From Pseudoalteromonas aliena SW19 (GTDB lineage: Bacteria > Pseudomonadota > Gammaproteobacteria > Enterobacterales > Alteromonadaceae): 64,000 bases of DNA. The stretch's first letter is position 1, and every line of letters begins with the position of its first letter. The notes under the pieces were generated by a model. The model was not told the DNA's origin. It saw only the letters and a program-made list of their open reading frames with translations, and ran no database searches. The stretch spans positions 620,001 to 684,000 of the forward strand of contig NZ_AQGU01000025.1 in assembly GCF_014905615.1 (NCBI RefSeq). Reading direction: 5' to 3'. A program made the position numbers and the translations under genes. This document shows positions 27,894-38,722 of the stretch, piece by piece.

Positions 27894-28952
27894 CTACGAA
27901 AGATGAATATTTAACGATGCACTGTTTACTATACCTTCATTTATATCAGCAATAAGCGTACACGTAGCGCCGTTAACTAAATTTAAGTTAGGTTGAACAT
28001 GCCCTATATCAGCATCAAAAATGACTGGAAATAAACACCCACCCAGTGCTACATCAAGCGCATGTCGATAGTCAAAGGCATCATAATGACTTTGAGTAAT
28101 TTCACTTCGCCCTAAAACCAAACCATTAATGTCGTCAAATATGCCAGCTAATTTTAATGACAGTAAAAATCGTGCAACGGTTGTAGGTGTAAGCTCTGAG
28201 TTTTCGAGGTATAAAATAAGTCCTTCGGGTGCACTGTCCTTTTTAAATTCATGTAGTGCTAAAAATGGTGAGTCGAGCAGTAAACCTACTGTATCTAAAC
28301 ATCCGCCAAATAAGCGACCTGACATTTCTATGGTGCGTTTATCTGTGTAGTTTAAACATTGCCACTTTGTTGGCTCACTAGGACTTAGTAATTCATTTGG
28401 GTTTTGCGCGTAGCTAGGCTTGTTTTTTTGATATAAAGAGGAAGGCCCCTGCTCAAATTTACTACCCGTTTCGTAGGTAAGGGTTTCAAATATTTGTAAG
28501 CTATACGGATTTTTTTCATCAGGATGCAACTGCATAAGGTTAGCACTGTGCAGTGTCGCCCATTGGCACTTAGCCGTTAATGCACAGGCAATAGTACTTA
28601 CATCAGAAAAGCCAACTAACCATTTAGGCTTTGCTTCTTTAATTGCGTCAAAATCAAGTAGCGGCAGTATTTCCATTGCCAGCTCACCACCCATTGGCGG
28701 CATAATTGCGTCAATTTCTTCATCTAATAAAAAGCCCATTAATTGCTGAGCATGTGCTTTAGCATTAAGCTGTTCTCGCGGTTTGTTTTGACGTAAAAAC
28801 TCGCCTTCAATAACATCATACCCTCGATTTTTTAATCCATTTATAACAATGTCTAAACGTGTATGGTATTTTGCTTTCACACCTGCTGAAAGCGAACAAA
28901 TTGCTATTTTTGAGCCTACTTTTAAAGGCGCTGGGTAAAGTACATTAGCCAT
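27894..28952 (-). CDS. S66 family peptidase (LD-carboxypeptidase / MccF-like)
   Basis: A 352-residue cytosolic serine peptidase of family S66, whose members trim tetrapeptide stems of recycled murein or inactivate microcin C. Visible landmarks are the N-terminal PAPLKVGSKIAICSLSAG, the MPPMGGELAMEILPLLDFD block, the probable nucleophile serine in WLVGFSDVSTI near residue 114, a glutamate in LYLENSELTPTT, and the histidine in DADIGHVQPNLNL near 320. The sequence is longer than LdcA and closer to the MccF-like branch. Whether it processes murein or another acyl-peptide is open. Confidence 0.82.
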   Translation of the reverse strand: MANVLYPAPLKVGSKIAICSLSAGVKAKYHTRLDIVINGLKNRGYDVIEGEFLRQNKPREQLNAKAHAQQLMGFLLDEEIDAIMPPMGGELAMEILPLLDFDAIKEAKPKWLVGFSDVSTIACALTAKCQWATLHSANLMQLHPDEKNPYSLQIFETLTYETGSKFEQGPSSLYQKNKPSYAQNPNELLSPSEPTKWQCLNYTDKRTIEMSGRLFGGCLDTVGLLLDSPFLALHEFKKDSAPEGLILYLENSELTPTTVARFLLSLKLAGIFDDINGLVLGRSEITQSHYDAFDYRHALDVALGGCLFPVIFDADIGHVQPNLNLVNGATCTLIADINEGIVNSASLNIHLS

Positions 28953-29072
28953 ATTTTTCCTTGTTTAATAAGACGCTATAGATTTACCTACCATACCAAC
29001 ATAGAACAGGTTTATAGAATATGAATACTTGCGCGAGCATACTGAGTTTCATAAGTTAAATTACAGGCATAA

Positions 29073-29100
29073 AAAAACCGATGTAATTACATCGGTTTTT
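29073..29100 (-). terminator. Intrinsic terminator after greA
   Basis: A perfect palindrome AAAAACCGATGTAA / TTACATCGGTTTTT lies 28 bases past the greA stop and is suited to end the carAB-greA transcript. Confidence 0.85.
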
Positions 29101-29127
29101 ATTTAAAACGTTAAAGTGAGTTATACG

Positions 29128-29604
29128 TTAAAGATACTCAACTTCAATGATTTCGTACTCAACGATACCTTTTGGCGTTTCAATAGACACTGCATCGTCC
29201 ATTTGTTTACCAATTAAGCCACGTGCAATCGGTGAATTGACAGAAATTAAATTATTTTTAATATCCGCTTCATCATCGCCTACAATACGGTATTTTACTT
29301 CAGCATCAGTATCTACATTGACTATAGTCACTGTGGTGCCAAAAATAACTTTGCCCGTATTTGGCATTTTAGTTACGTCGATTATCTGAACATTTGAAAG
29401 TTTAGCTTCAATTTCTTGAATACGACCTTCACAAAAACCCTGTTGCTCACGTGCAGCGTGGTACTCAGCGTTTTCTTTTAAGTCACCGTGTTCACGCGCA
29501 ACTGCAATGTCGGCGATAATTTTTGGACGGGTAACTGTTTTTAATTCGTTAAGCTCTTTGCGCAGTAAATCTGCGCCACGAACTGTCATCGGAATTGATT
29601 GCAT
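29128..29604 (-). CDS. greA: Transcription elongation factor GreA
   Basis: GreA enters the RNA polymerase secondary channel and stimulates transcript cleavage in stalled complexes. The start at 29604 gives [18 protein letters not shown] and 158 residues, equal to E. coli GreA; the frame extends 14 residues upstream without support. The N-terminal coiled coil carries the acidic tip ([27 protein letters not shown], about residues 37-63). The C-terminal FKBP-like domain ends [11 protein letters not shown]. It follows carB by 48 bases, as in the carA-carB-greA operon known from Pseudomonas. Confidence 0.96.
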   Translation of the reverse strand: MQSIPMTVRGADLLRKELNELKTVTRPKIIADIAVAREHGDLKENAEYHAAREQQGFCEGRIQEIEAKLSNVQIIDVTKMPNTGKVIFGTTVTIVNVDTDAEVKYRIVGDDEADIKNNLISVNSPIARGLIGKQMDDAVSIETPKGIVEYEIIEVEYL

Positions 29605-29652
29605 ACTTTTCTCACTTAACACCAAGGCCCTAGTTGGCCTTGGCACATTTCC

Positions 29653-32600
29653 TTAGTTCAATCGCAGGTGTAGCTCTTGAACTGACGTCACTTTACTGCG
29701 GTCATCTGCTTTATTAGCAGTACAGTTAGCGAATGCCGCGTTCAAGGTTGTCGTATAATTGGTTTTATTTTGCAATGCACCACGACGTAACACCTTCGAA
29801 TCTTCGATCGCTTGGCGACCTTCGGTGGTATTCACGATGTAGCTGTACTCTTTATTCTTTATAGAATCAAGAATATGCGGGCGGCCTTCATATACTTTGT
29901 TTACACGTCGTACTTCAATGCCAGCCTCTTCAAGAGCAGCAGCTGTGCCACCTGTTGCATCAAGTTCAAAACCTAAGTCGGTCATGATTTTAGCTAATTC
30001 AACAATACGGGGCTTATCGCTATTACGAACAGATAATAACGCGCGACCACCGCGTGGTAAAGTGTTGCTTGCACCTAATTGCGCTTTTGCGAATGCTTCG
30101 GCGAAAGTATCGCCAACACCCATCACTTCACCTGTTGAACGCATCTCAGGGCCACGGATTGGATCCACACCTTGAAACTTAGCAAATGGCAGTACAACTT
30201 CTTTGACGCTGTAGTAAGGAGGGATCACTTCTTTAGTGATACCTTGGCTTGCTAAAGACTGCCCTGCCATACAACGAGCAGCTACTTTTGCAAGCGCCAC
30301 ACCTGTTGCTTTAGAAACAAACGGTACAGTACGTGCAGCACGAGGGTTGACTTCAATTAAATACACTTTGCCGTCTTTTACTGCAAACTGTGTATTCATC
30401 AAACCTACAACACCAAGCTCAAGCGCCATGTCGGTTACTTGCTTGCGCATTACATCTTGCACTTCTTGTGATAAAGAATGCGCGGGTAATGAACACGCTG
30501 AGTCACCCGAGTGAACACCCGCTTGCTCAATATGCTCCATAATACCGCCGATGATTACTTGCTCGCCATCACAAATAGCGTCAACGTCAACTTCAATCGC
30601 ATTATCTAAGAAACGATCCAGTAATACAGGCGCTTCGTTTGATGCTTGCACAGCTTCGGTCATGTAACGACGTAAATCGTCTTCGTCGTATACAATTTCC
30701 ATTGCTCGGCCACCGAGTACATACGAAGGGCGTACAACCAATGGGAAGCCAATTTCAACCGATTTAAGTAATGCTTCTTCCGTTGATGTTACTGTTGCGT
30801 TTTCTGGCTGAAGTAAGTTTAAACGCTCAACAAGTTGTTGGAAGCGCTCGCGGTCTTCTGCACGGTCAATCGCATCAGGTGAAGTACCGATCACTGGCAC
30901 ACCGTTGGCTTCAAGCTCACGTGCTAGTTTAAGTGGTGTTTGACCACCATACTGCACGATAACGCCTTTAGGCTTTTCAACACGTACAATTTCAAGCACG
31001 TCTTCAAGTGTAATTGGTTCGAAGTATAAACGATCAGATGTGTCGTAATCGGTCGATACCGTTTCAGGGTTACAGTTAACCATAATGGTTTCATAACCGT
31101 CTTCGCGAAGCGCAAGCGAGGCGTGTACACAACAGTAATCAAATTCAATACCTTGACCGATACGGTTAGGTCCACCACCAATAACAATGATTTTGTCACG
31201 ATCTGTTGGATTAGCTTCACACTCTTCGTCGTAAGTTGAATACATGTAAGCCGTATCTGAGCTAAACTCTGCGGCGCACGTATCAACTCGTTTATATACC
31301 GGCACGATATTTAATAAATGACGCTTTTTACGAATTTCAGCTTCAGATACACCCGCAATTTCGGCAATACGCGGATCAGCAAAACCTTTGCGTTTAAGTT
31401 TGCGAAGGAAATCAGCATTTAAGCCTGCCATCCCCACTTCCGCAATTTTAGCTTCGTCTTTTAAAATGTCTTCTATTTGCACTAAGAACCAGCGGTTAAC
31501 TTTAGTCAGCTCGTAAACATCATCAACGCTCATACCATGGCGCATTGCATCGGCAATATACCAAATACGCTCAGCACCTGGCTCGCGTAGTTCACGGATG
31601 ATTTTTTCTTTCGCTTTAGGGTCGTCAAGTGCAACTATCGGGTTAAAACCTGTTGCGCCCACTTCAAGACCACGTAATGCTTTATGTAATGATTCTTGTT
31701 GGTTACGACCAATCGCCATTACTTCGCCAACCGATTTCATTTGCGTGGTTAAACGATCGTTCGCACCAGCAAATTTTTCAAAGTTGAAACGAGGAATTTT
31801 TGTTACAACATAATCAATTGAAGGCTCAAACGACGCAGGTGTTTTACCGCCAGTAATGTCGTTTTGAAGTTCATCAAGCGTGTAACCGACAGCTAGTTTT
31901 GCTGCAATTTTAGCAATTGGAAAACCCGTTGCTTTTGAGGCAAGTGCCGATGAGCGTGATACACGTGGATTCATCTCAATGATAACCATACGGCCATCTT
32001 CAGGATTAATACCAAACTGCACGTTAGAACCGCCCGTTTCTACCCCAATTTCACGCAATACTGCCATAGAGGCATTACGCATAATTTGGTATTCTTTGTC
32101 GGTTAACGTTTGCGCAGGTGCAACAGTGATTGAATCGCCTGTATGCACACCCATAGGGTCAAAGTTTTCAATCGTACAAACAATAATACAGTTGTCGTTT
32201 TTATCACGTACAACTTCTGTTTCGTACTCTTTCCAACCAATCAGTGATTCATCAATTAGCAATTCGCTTGTTGGTGAAAGATCTAAACCGCGTTCACAAA
32301 TTTCTTCAAACTCTTCCATATTATAAGCAACACCGCCGCCGGTGCCACCCATAGTAAAAGATGGACGAATAATACATGGCAGACCTATGCGGGTCATTGT
32401 GTCTTTAGCTTCTGCCATTGTGTGAGCAATCTCAGCACGAGGGCATTCTAGACCAATGTTTTTCATTGCAATGTCAAAGCGTTCACGGTTTTCTGCTTTA
32501 TCGATTGCATCTGCCGTTGCACCAATAAGTTCAACGCCATGCTTGGCCAATACACCGTGCTTATCTAAATCAAGTGCACAGTTTAATGCCGTTTGGCCAC

Positions 32601-32871
32601 CCATTGTAGGCAGTACCGCATCTGGCTTTTCTTTTTCAATAATTTTTTCTACCACTTCCCAATGAATTGGTTCGATGTACGTCGCATCGGCCATATCTGG
32701 GTCGGTCATGATAGTTGCAGGATTTGAGTTAACTAATATAACTCTGTAGCCTTCTTCTCTAAGTGCTTTACACGCTTGAGCACCAGAGTAATCAAATTCA
32801 CACGCTTGACCAATTACAATTGGGCCTGCGCCTAAGATAAGAATGCTTTTTATGTCGGTACGTTTTGGCAT
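29653..32871 (-). CDS. carB: Carbamoyl phosphate synthase, large subunit
   Basis: CarB makes carbamoyl phosphate from bicarbonate, ammonia (channelled from CarA) and two ATP, for arginine and pyrimidine synthesis. The 1072 residues show the expected tandem halves. ATP-grasp domain one includes [18 protein letters not shown] near residue 170, and domain two includes [18 protein letters not shown] near 710. An oligomerisation region lies between them and a C-terminal MGS-type allosteric domain ([19 protein letters not shown]) begins near 945. The ATG follows GGAG, and carA ends 16 bases upstream. Confidence 0.98.
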   Translation of the reverse strand: MPKRTDIKSILILGAGPIVIGQACEFDYSGAQACKALREEGYRVILVNSNPATIMTDPDMADATYIEPIHWEVVEKIIEKEKPDAVLPTMGGQTALNCALDLDKHGVLAKHGVELIGATADAIDKAENRERFDIAMKNIGLECPRAEIAHTMAEAKDTMTRIGLPCIIRPSFTMGGTGGGVAYNMEEFEEICERGLDLSPTSELLIDESLIGWKEYETEVVRDKNDNCIIVCTIENFDPMGVHTGDSITVAPAQTLTDKEYQIMRNASMAVLREIGVETGGSNVQFGINPEDGRMVIIEMNPRVSRSSALASKATGFPIAKIAAKLAVGYTLDELQNDITGGKTPASFEPSIDYVVTKIPRFNFEKFAGANDRLTTQMKSVGEVMAIGRNQQESLHKALRGLEVGATGFNPIVALDDPKAKEKIIRELREPGAERIWYIADAMRHGMSVDDVYELTKVNRWFLVQIEDILKDEAKIAEVGMAGLNADFLRKLKRKGFADPRIAEIAGVSEAEIRKKRHLLNIVPVYKRVDTCAAEFSSDTAYMYSTYDEECEANPTDRDKIIVIGGGPNRIGQGIEFDYCCVHASLALREDGYETIMVNCNPETVSTDYDTSDRLYFEPITLEDVLEIVRVEKPKGVIVQYGGQTPLKLARELEANGVPVIGTSPDAIDRAEDRERFQQLVERLNLLQPENATVTSTEEALLKSVEIGFPLVVRPSYVLGGRAMEIVYDEDDLRRYMTEAVQASNEAPVLLDRFLDNAIEVDVDAICDGEQVIIGGIMEHIEQAGVHSGDSACSLPAHSLSQEVQDVMRKQVTDMALELGVVGLMNTQFAVKDGKVYLIEVNPRAARTVPFVSKATGVALAKVAARCMAGQSLASQGITKEVIPPYYSVKEVVLPFAKFQGVDPIRGPEMRSTGEVMGVGDTFAEAFAKAQLGASNTLPRGGRALLSVRNSDKPRIVELAKIMTDLGFELDATGGTAAALEEAGIEVRRVNKVYEGRPHILDSIKNKEYSYIVNTTEGRQAIEDSKVLRRGALQNKTNYTTTLNAAFANCTANKADDRSKVTSVQELHLRLN

Positions 32872-32887
32872 TATTACTCCAGTTAAA

Positions 32888-34024
32888 TTAGTGTTTACGC
32901 GCTTGCATCAAATCGATGAAGTGGTCAAATAATGGGGCTGCATCGTGCGGACCAGGGCTTGCTTCAGGGTGACCTTGAAAACTAAACGCAGGTTTATCTG
33001 TACGATGAATACCTTGCAGCGTGCCGTCAAATAACGATTTGTGCGTGGCACGAAGTGTACTTGGTAGGCTTGATTCTTGCGCAGCAAAACCATGGTTTTG
33101 TGCGGTGATCATTACTACATTGCGATCTAGGTCTTTAACTGGGTGGTTAGCGCCGTGGTGGCCAAATTTCATTTTTTCTGTTTTAGCACCTGAGGCAAGC
33201 GCTAATAACTGATGACCTAAACAGATACCAAAAATAGGTGTGTCGGTTTCTAAAAAGGTTTTAATTGCATCAATAGCGTAAGTACATGGCTCAGGATCGC
33301 CAGGGCCATTAGATAAAAAGATACCATCAGGGTTTAAAGCCAGTACATCAGCGGCAGAGGTTTGCGCGGGTACGACTGTAAGTTTACAGCCACGGTCTAC
33401 AAGCATACGTAAAATATTACGCTTTACACCGAAGTCGTAGGCAACAACATGAAACTTTTCATCAGCAGCATCAAGGGTTTTAAATCCTTCGCCTAATGTC
33501 CAGCTTGATTCGCGCCACTCAAAATTTTCCTTGGTTGAGACAACTTTTGCTAAATCCATACCTTTTAAGCCTGGGAAGGCTTGCGCGGCTTGTAGCGCTT
33601 TATTTTCGTCTAGCTCGCTACCAGCAATAATACACCCGTTTTGTGCGCCTTTATCACGCAAAATTCGAGTTAACTTTCTGGTGTCGATGTCCGCAATACC
33701 TAAAATATTACGTTCTTTTAAGTAATCATCTAACGATTGCTCGTTACGAAAATTACTCGCTAGCAGTGGCAAATCACGGATCACTAGGCCTTTAGCCCAA
33801 ATTTGATTCGCTTCTTCGTCTTCGCTGTTGGTACCCGTATTACCGATATGTGGGTACGTCAAAGTTACGATTTGTTCCGCGTATGATGGATCAGTCAAAA
33901 TTTCTTGATAACCAGTCATAGACGTATTGAATACTACTTCACCGACTGACATACCGTCAGCGCCGATTGCAGTACCGCGAAACACTGTGCCGTCTTCTAG
34001 GACTAACAGAGCGGATTTAGTCAA
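32888..34024 (-). CDS. carA: Carbamoyl phosphate synthase, small subunit
   Basis: CarA hydrolyses glutamine and feeds ammonia to CarB. I set the start at a TTG (34024) because AGGAGG sits exactly six bases upstream and the protein then begins [16 protein letters not shown], aligned with E. coli CarA; this gives 378 residues. Extension to 34099 would translate through a terminator-like hairpin. The class I glutaminase domain has the nucleophile in [13 protein letters not shown] near residue 265 and the His/Glu pair in [13 protein letters not shown] near 349. It is the first gene of the carA-carB-greA cluster. Confidence 0.96.
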   Translation of the reverse strand: MTKSALLVLEDGTVFRGTAIGADGMSVGEVVFNTSMTGYQEILTDPSYAEQIVTLTYPHIGNTGTNSEDEEANQIWAKGLVIRDLPLLASNFRNEQSLDDYLKERNILGIADIDTRKLTRILRDKGAQNGCIIAGSELDENKALQAAQAFPGLKGMDLAKVVSTKENFEWRESSWTLGEGFKTLDAADEKFHVVAYDFGVKRNILRMLVDRGCKLTVVPAQTSAADVLALNPDGIFLSNGPGDPEPCTYAIDAIKTFLETDTPIFGICLGHQLLALASGAKTEKMKFGHHGANHPVKDLDRNVVMITAQNHGFAAQESSLPSTLRATHKSLFDGTLQGIHRTDKPAFSFQGHPEASPGPHDAAPLFDHFIDLMQARKH

Positions 34025-34042
34025 GTTAAACCTCCTAACAGT

Positions 34043-34075
34043 AAAAAACGGGAGTAAGCAATTGCTTAACACCCC
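34043..34075 (-). promoter_or_regulatory. Terminator-like hairpin in the carA leader (candidate attenuator)
   Basis: On the minus strand, CGGG and then TAAGCAATTGCTTA (self-complementary) are closed by CCCG and followed at once by TTTTTT; seven bases further comes AGGAGG and the carA TTG start. A stem plus U-run directly before a biosynthetic operon suggests transcription attenuation. No clear leader peptide is seen; a 10-codon ATG frame exists at 34169-34201. The remaining upstream sequence to dapB (34076-34385) shows nothing else I can name. Confidence 0.55.
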
Positions 34076-34385
34076 GCCAATACCCAGAGGGATCGTCAAA
34101 ACCAGATTTCTGTGAGCTTAAATTGTTTTACGCAGTCTTAAATGAAGCCGATGTAAACCACTAAACCTTCAACATTTTTTCTTGCCTAAAACTATTTTCA
34201 TTCCCACTGAACCCCAGGATTTACTAGCCACTTGGGTATAATTGGAAACACGCATTTAGTAATTTTTGGCAAATTGGCTGTATATTACATTAAGTTGTGA
34301 TTTAGGTCTAACATTATTTGGTAAATTGTAACAAATAACTGGCTTCAGGTGAAAATGGCTCCAAACAGCTAAAAAAGTAACTAAA

Positions 34386-35189
34386 CTACTTTAAATCTAA
34401 CACATCTTGCATATCATAAAGTCCTGCAGGTTTATTTCTCAACCAACCTGCAGCTCTTATAGCGCCTAGTGCAAAGGTCATTCTTGAACTCGCTTTATGG
34501 GTTAATTCGAGCCTTTCGCCCATTGTAGCGAAATAGGTGGTATGTTCTCCTACTATATCGCCTCCTCTTAGTACCGAATAACCAATCTCATTTTGCGATT
34601 TAGCAGTTTCTACTTGGCTGCGGTCGTATACAGCAACTTCGTCGTGATCCCAGCCTTTAGCGTGTGCGATTGACTCGCCTATTGCGAGTGCTGTACCCGA
34701 CGGCGCATCTACTTTGTACCGATGATGTGCTTCAAATATTTCAATATCTAAATCATCACCCAATTTAGTTGCAGCTGTTTGCACAAGGTTCAGTAATACA
34801 TTGACGCCTACACTGTAATTTCGCGCAAATACAATAGGAATATACTTAGCTGCATCGTGTAATTGCGCCATATCATCGCTTGTTAAACCGGTTGTACCAA
34901 TAACCATAGGAATTTTGTGTGCCAAAGCGATTTTTAAATGGTTTTTCATTCCAGCAGGAAGCGTAAAGTCGATTAAAACATCTACATTATCTATTGTGCT
35001 GTCATCGCTAAAGCTTATATTTTTATCGGCTGCACTATTTATCTGGTTTACATTAATGCCTAATAACGATGAACTGCTACGAACGTATGCACCTGTAAGT
35101 TGTGTTTGCTCTTTAATTGTCGCTGCTTCTAATAGAGCTAAGCCCATTCTGCCATTAGCACCAAAAACGCCTATTCGATTTGTAGTCAT
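34386..35189 (-). CDS. dapB: 4-hydroxy-tetrahydrodipicolinate reductase
   Basis: DapB reduces the dihydrodipicolinate precursor with NAD(P)H in lysine and diaminopimelate synthesis. It has 267 residues, like E. coli (273). The nucleotide-binding GVFGANGRMG is at residues 8-17. The catalytic motif EAHHRYKVDAPSGTALAIGE is near 150-170. GERLELTHKASSRMTFA leads into the C-terminal segment. It lies upstream of carA on the same strand with a 361-base gap, so it probably has its own transcript, and its pathway partner lysC is at 7.4-8.8 kb. Confidence 0.96.
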   Translation of the reverse strand: MTTNRIGVFGANGRMGLALLEAATIKEQTQLTGAYVRSSSSLLGINVNQINSAADKNISFSDDSTIDNVDVLIDFTLPAGMKNHLKIALAHKIPMVIGTTGLTSDDMAQLHDAAKYIPIVFARNYSVGVNVLLNLVQTAATKLGDDLDIEIFEAHHRYKVDAPSGTALAIGESIAHAKGWDHDEVAVYDRSQVETAKSQNEIGYSVLRGGDIVGEHTTYFATMGERLELTHKASSRMTFALGAIRAAGWLRNKPAGLYDMQDVLDLK

Positions 35190-35558
35190 TGTTTTTACCT
35201 AATTTAAATTTGAATCCGTTTTTTACTAATCTGAGTATATATCCGGAGCATCGCAAATACGCGTTTGGGCATTTTTATGCAATTGGATAAATATTAATCG
35301 CTGAAAATCGCGTTACTTTGTAGATATTATCTAAAAGTCATGCAATAGTCAGGTAAGCCTTTAATTAAATAATAATAACAATACCAGTTTACTTTAGCCA
35401 TCTATACATTTAAACTTCTCTTTCGCGTCGATTTGGTCTTTGGCTTGCGGGCGCTGCATTCCTCTAACTTTGTTATTGATTAACTCAGTTAGGCGGTTTG
35501 CTAAATTCAGCTAAAAGAGAAATTTTTGGCTGTTGTAAATTAACTGGTTTCGAGGATT
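35190..35558. other. Intergenic region between divergent dapB and the NhaC-family gene
   Basis: 369 bases without a credible gene. It must contain both promoters. I see no riboswitch, terminator or copy of the window's repeat families in it. Confidence 0.5.
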
Positions 35559-36875
35559 ATGATGCAGCCATCATTTAACAAAAACAAAGCAATACTTTCT
35601 TTACTCCCTCTTTTAACCTTTGTCGCTCTGTTTTTAGGCTCTGGTTTATATTTGCAATCACAAGGGGTTGATTACGCTTTTTATCAGCTTCCTGCTCCAG
35701 TGGCTATACTCCCCGCCATTATGCTGGCCTTTATTTTAAATAAAGGCACGGTTAATCAATGCGTCGAAACCTTTATAAAAGGCGCAGGCCACAACAATAT
35801 TATTACCATGTGTTTAATTTACTTACTTGCTGGGGCATTTTCTGCCGTTGCAAGTGCAACAGGCGGTGTAGATGCCGTCGTTAATGCTGGCTTATCGCTT
35901 ATTCCGCCAGCTTTATTGCTCCCTGGTTTGTTTTTAATTGCGGCCGTTGTTTCTACCGCAATGGGAACGTCAATGGGAACGATTGGTGCCATTGGTCCGA
36001 TTGCCTATGCGGTATCAATTAAAACAGGTATCGATCCTGCTCTTATGGCCGGTACAATCGTATCAGGCGCCATGTTTGGTGACAATTTATCGATTATTTC
36101 AGACACGACTATTGCAGCCACACGTACACAGGGCTGTGAAATGAAAGACAAGTTTAAAGAAAATCTTAAAATTGCAGTCCCTGCTGCAATACTGACTATT
36201 GGCTTGTTGTTTTATTTAACACCTGCTGCTCAAGTTGTTGAAACCAAGGATTACGATATTTGGTTAGTACTTCCGTATGCCTTTATTTTAGTGTTAGCAG
36301 TTGCTGGCTTGAACGTATTTGTGGTGTTATTTAGTGGTATTATTTTCGCTGCACTTATGGGCTTTACAGGAAGTTATGAAGGCGCAAGCTTTGTAAAAGA
36401 TATTTACAAAGGCTTTACTGATATGCAGGAGATATTTTTACTCTCTATGTTTATTGGTGGCTTATCTGAATTTATTCGTATTAATGGTGGCCTTGATTAC
36501 ATCGCTCAAAAAATTCAAGCAATTACAAAAATCATTGCCAAATGGCACCGCAAAGTGGCAGATCAATTAGGTATTGCAGCACTCGTTATGACAAGTAATG
36601 TGTGTATTGCTAATAATACAGTGTCGATTATTGTCGCGGGACCTATTGCCAAAAAGCTTGCTGATGACGGTGAAATAAGCGGTAAACGATCTGCGAGTTT
36701 ACTGGATATATTTGCTTGTGTAACACAGGGCTCACTGCCTTATGGCGCGCAAGCACTTCTGTTAGGTGCTACGTTTAAAATTAGTCCGTGGGAAGTATCA
36801 ACGTCCTCTTATTACTGTTTTATTCTAGCCTTTACTGCCATTGCTATTATTTGCTTGCGTCGTAATAAAGCGTAA
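35559..36875 (+). CDS. Na+/H+ antiporter NhaC family protein
   Basis: A 438-residue inner-membrane transporter with about 11 hydrophobic segments. Family features are the glycine/threonine-rich stretch STAMGTSMGTIGAIGPIAYAVS near 130-150, GDNLSIISDTTIAATRTQG near 175, and VCIANNTVSIIVAGP near 350. Relatives exchange sodium for protons or malate/lactate, so the exact couple is open. Two consecutive ATG codons open the frame; the second (35562) has the better distance from GAGG. A 10-bp stem hairpin follows. Confidence 0.86.
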   Translation: MMQPSFNKNKAILSLLPLLTFVALFLGSGLYLQSQGVDYAFYQLPAPVAILPAIMLAFILNKGTVNQCVETFIKGAGHNNIITMCLIYLLAGAFSAVASATGGVDAVVNAGLSLIPPALLLPGLFLIAAVVSTAMGTSMGTIGAIGPIAYAVSIKTGIDPALMAGTIVSGAMFGDNLSIISDTTIAATRTQGCEMKDKFKENLKIAVPAAILTIGLLFYLTPAAQVVETKDYDIWLVLPYAFILVLAVAGLNVFVVLFSGIIFAALMGFTGSYEGASFVKDIYKGFTDMQEIFLLSMFIGGLSEFIRINGGLDYIAQKIQAITKIIAKWHRKVADQLGIAALVMTSNVCIANNTVSIIVAGPIAKKLADDGEISGKRSASLLDIFACVTQGSLPYGAQALLLGATFKISPWEVSTSSYYCFILAFTAIAIICLRRNKA

Positions 36876-36892
36876 TATATTAACGAGTAATT

Positions 36893-36922
36893 ATGTTGCA
36901 GCATTACCGATAGCTGCAACAT
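36893..36922 (+). terminator. Hairpin after the NhaC-family gene, possible terminator
   Basis: ATGTTGCAGC / GCTGCAACAT, a perfect 10-bp stem with a 10-base loop, 17 bases after the stop. The sequence after it is AT-rich but lacks a clean T run, so termination is plausible and not certain. Confidence 0.5.
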
Positions 36923-37008
36923 ATGTTAAATTAACACTCAACAAAACAATCACCTCTGCTATAATTGCCGCTTACACAGATAACCTAACATTATAGTTAT
37001 AAATCATT

Positions 37009-37797
37009 ATGAAATTTAAAACACTACTTCCTCTGCTTAGCGTGTGTTCGCTTGCATTAACATCGTCTGCTTTGGCTGCAAGTTGGAGCAGTACTGCATT
37101 ACACGTTAATAATGGCGTTCAAAAAAACCCTTTTACTAAGAAAAAATCAAATACAACCGTTTACTCTATCCAGCATGCTTCTGGCTATGAGTTTGGTGAT
37201 AATTTTTTCTTTATTGATTATAGTAACGACGTAAAGGACGATGGCTACCAAGATGATGACTTTTATGGCGAGGGATACTCAACCGTTAGTTTATCTGCGC
37301 TTTATGATGAAAGAGTAGGTACCGGTAGCTTGTTAGATGTTGGTTTAACGGCTGGAATTAATGTTGCGCACGATGCCAAAGTAGTTAAATACTTACCTGG
37401 TGTAAAACTAAGCTGGGATGTACCTGGATTTAATTTTTTATCTACACTTGTTACAGCCTATATTGATGACAGCGAGGGTGTTGCTAAAGGCGGCGCACCT
37501 ATTGAAACAAATAGCTGGATGTTTGATGTCGCTTTTGAATACCCTTTCACTATTGGCTCTCATAAGTTTAGTTTTAAAGGGCATGCCGAATACATTGCAA
37601 AGCGTGAAGATGAGTTTGGTAACAACGTAGAAGCGTGGATACTCGCCCAGCCTATTTTGGTCTGGGATATGGGCCATGCCCTAGCAATGAAAGAGAATAC
37701 CTTACTGCTTGGTATGGAGCTGCAATACTGGCACAACAAGCTAGGTACCGAAGTGACCGAGTCGGTTCCGCAAATACATGTAGAGTGGGCATTTTAA
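37009..37797 (+). CDS. Tsx/OmpK-like outer membrane channel protein
   Basis: This 262-residue protein has a signal peptide (MKFKTLLPLLSVCSLALTSSALA, cleavage near 23) and alternating aromatic/polar strands ending in the C-terminal phenylalanine (HVEWAF) required for barrel assembly. The layout, with WSSTALHVNNG at the mature start and LSWDVPGFNFLSTLVTAYID in mid-protein, fits the nucleoside-specific channel (Tsx/OmpK) family. Substrate specificity for nucleosides is inferred from the family. It is monocistronic, followed by a MITE fragment and a terminator. Confidence 0.82.
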   Translation: MKFKTLLPLLSVCSLALTSSALAASWSSTALHVNNGVQKNPFTKKKSNTTVYSIQHASGYEFGDNFFFIDYSNDVKDDGYQDDDFYGEGYSTVSLSALYDERVGTGSLLDVGLTAGINVAHDAKVVKYLPGVKLSWDVPGFNFLSTLVTAYIDDSEGVAKGGAPIETNSWMFDVAFEYPFTIGSHKFSFKGHAEYIAKREDEFGNNVEAWILAQPILVWDMGHALAMKENTLLLGMELQYWHNKLGTEVTESVPQIHVEWAF

Positions 37798-37807
37798 ACG
37801 CCAACAT

Positions 37808-37862
37808 TAAATATCAAGATTATTCAATACGTTAGAAAACCTCTTAACCAGAGTTCAGGTTA
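37808..37862. repeat. Right-end fragment of the TAACCTG-type MITE
   Basis: The sequence from TAAATATCAAGATTATTCAA to CTTAACCAGAGTTCAGGTTA matches the last 55 bases of the element at 63716-63912. The other end is absent. Confidence 0.75.
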
Positions 37863-37877
37863 ATCAAACTCATATAG

Positions 37878-37911
37878 AAAGCCCTGAATGTTATTGTATT
37901 CAGGGCTTTTT
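37878..37911. terminator. Bidirectional terminator between the Tsx-like gene and the M48 protease gene
   Basis: Stem GCCCTGAAT / ATTCAGGGC with an 8-base loop, flanked by AAA and TTTTTT, between convergent genes. Confidence 0.85.
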
Positions 37912-37924
37912 TGACCGTTTTATA

Positions 37925-38722
37925 TTACAGCTTACATTGCGGGTTTTTACCCTGTTTTTTAGCTGTACTTTGCTCGCTAAGTGCTTTACTCATTTGCGCT
38001 TGTAAGTTTTTAATACGGTTACTTGGTGCTGGGTGAGTTGATAAAAACTCAGGTGTTGCACCACTGCCTGCTTTTCCCATGTTTTGCCACAGTGTTACTG
38101 ACTCCTGAGGGTTAAAACCTGCTTGTGCCATTAAATCTAAACCAATTTCATCAGCTTCTGATTCATGAGAGCGACTAAACGGTAAAACAACACCGTACTG
38201 CGCACCTAAGCCTAAACCTTGCATAATTTCATTACGGTATTGTATGTTACCCATTTCAAGTGCTGCACTACCAAGCTGCATACCGGTTTGTAAAATAGAA
38301 CTTTGTGAGACCCGTTCATTTGAATGCTCAGCAATAACGTGACCTACTTCGTGTCCGAGCACGGTTGCTAATTGATCTTGATTCGTGGCTATTTTTAATA
38401 GGCCTATGTGCACGCCAATGTAACCGCCAGGTAATGCAAACGCATTGGCTGACTCGTCTTCAAATACAACCACTTCCCAATTTTGAGATGCATACTCTTT
38501 AGGTAATACGGCGACTACTTTTTCAGCAATACAATTTACATAAGCATTTGTTTTTGAATCTTTATTGATTGGCTGATTTTTTTTCATATCAGCAAAACTC
38601 GCAGTGCCCATTTCACTCATTTGTTGATCTGAGTAAAGTGCTATTTGCGTGCGCCCTGTCGGTGATGTTTTACAGCCAGCTAAAACCGCCGTGGCGAGTA
38701 CGGCAAGTACTAATTTTTTCAT
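37925..38722 (-). CDS. M48 family metalloprotease lipoprotein (LoiP/YggG-like)
   Basis: A zinc protease anchored as a lipoprotein. From the ATG at 38722 the protein begins MKKLVLAVLATAVLAGCKTS, with lipobox LAGC; an upstream in-frame start adds six residues. The zinc motif is HEVGH in TVLGHEVGHVIAEHSNERV near residue 125. The third ligand region is SHESEADEIGLDLMAQAGF. Family members such as LoiP cleave misfolded envelope proteins. Length (265) is usual. It converges with the Tsx-like gene. Confidence 0.9.
   Translation of the reverse strand: MKKLVLAVLATAVLAGCKTSPTGRTQIALYSDQQMSEMGTASFADMKKNQPINKDSKTNAYVNCIAEKVVAVLPKEYASQNWEVVVFEDESANAFALPGGYIGVHIGLLKIATNQDQLATVLGHEVGHVIAEHSNERVSQSSILQTGMQLGSAALEMGNIQYRNEIMQGLGLGAQYGVVLPFSRSHESEADEIGLDLMAQAGFNPQESVTLWQNMGKAGSGATPEFLSTHPAPSNRIKNLQAQMSKALSEQSTAKKQGKNPQCKL

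Noticed and set aside
34025..34099. N-terminal extension of CarA
   Set aside because: It starts with TTG, runs through a terminator-like hairpin and has no counterpart in CarA; AGGAGG marks the TTG at 34024 instead.
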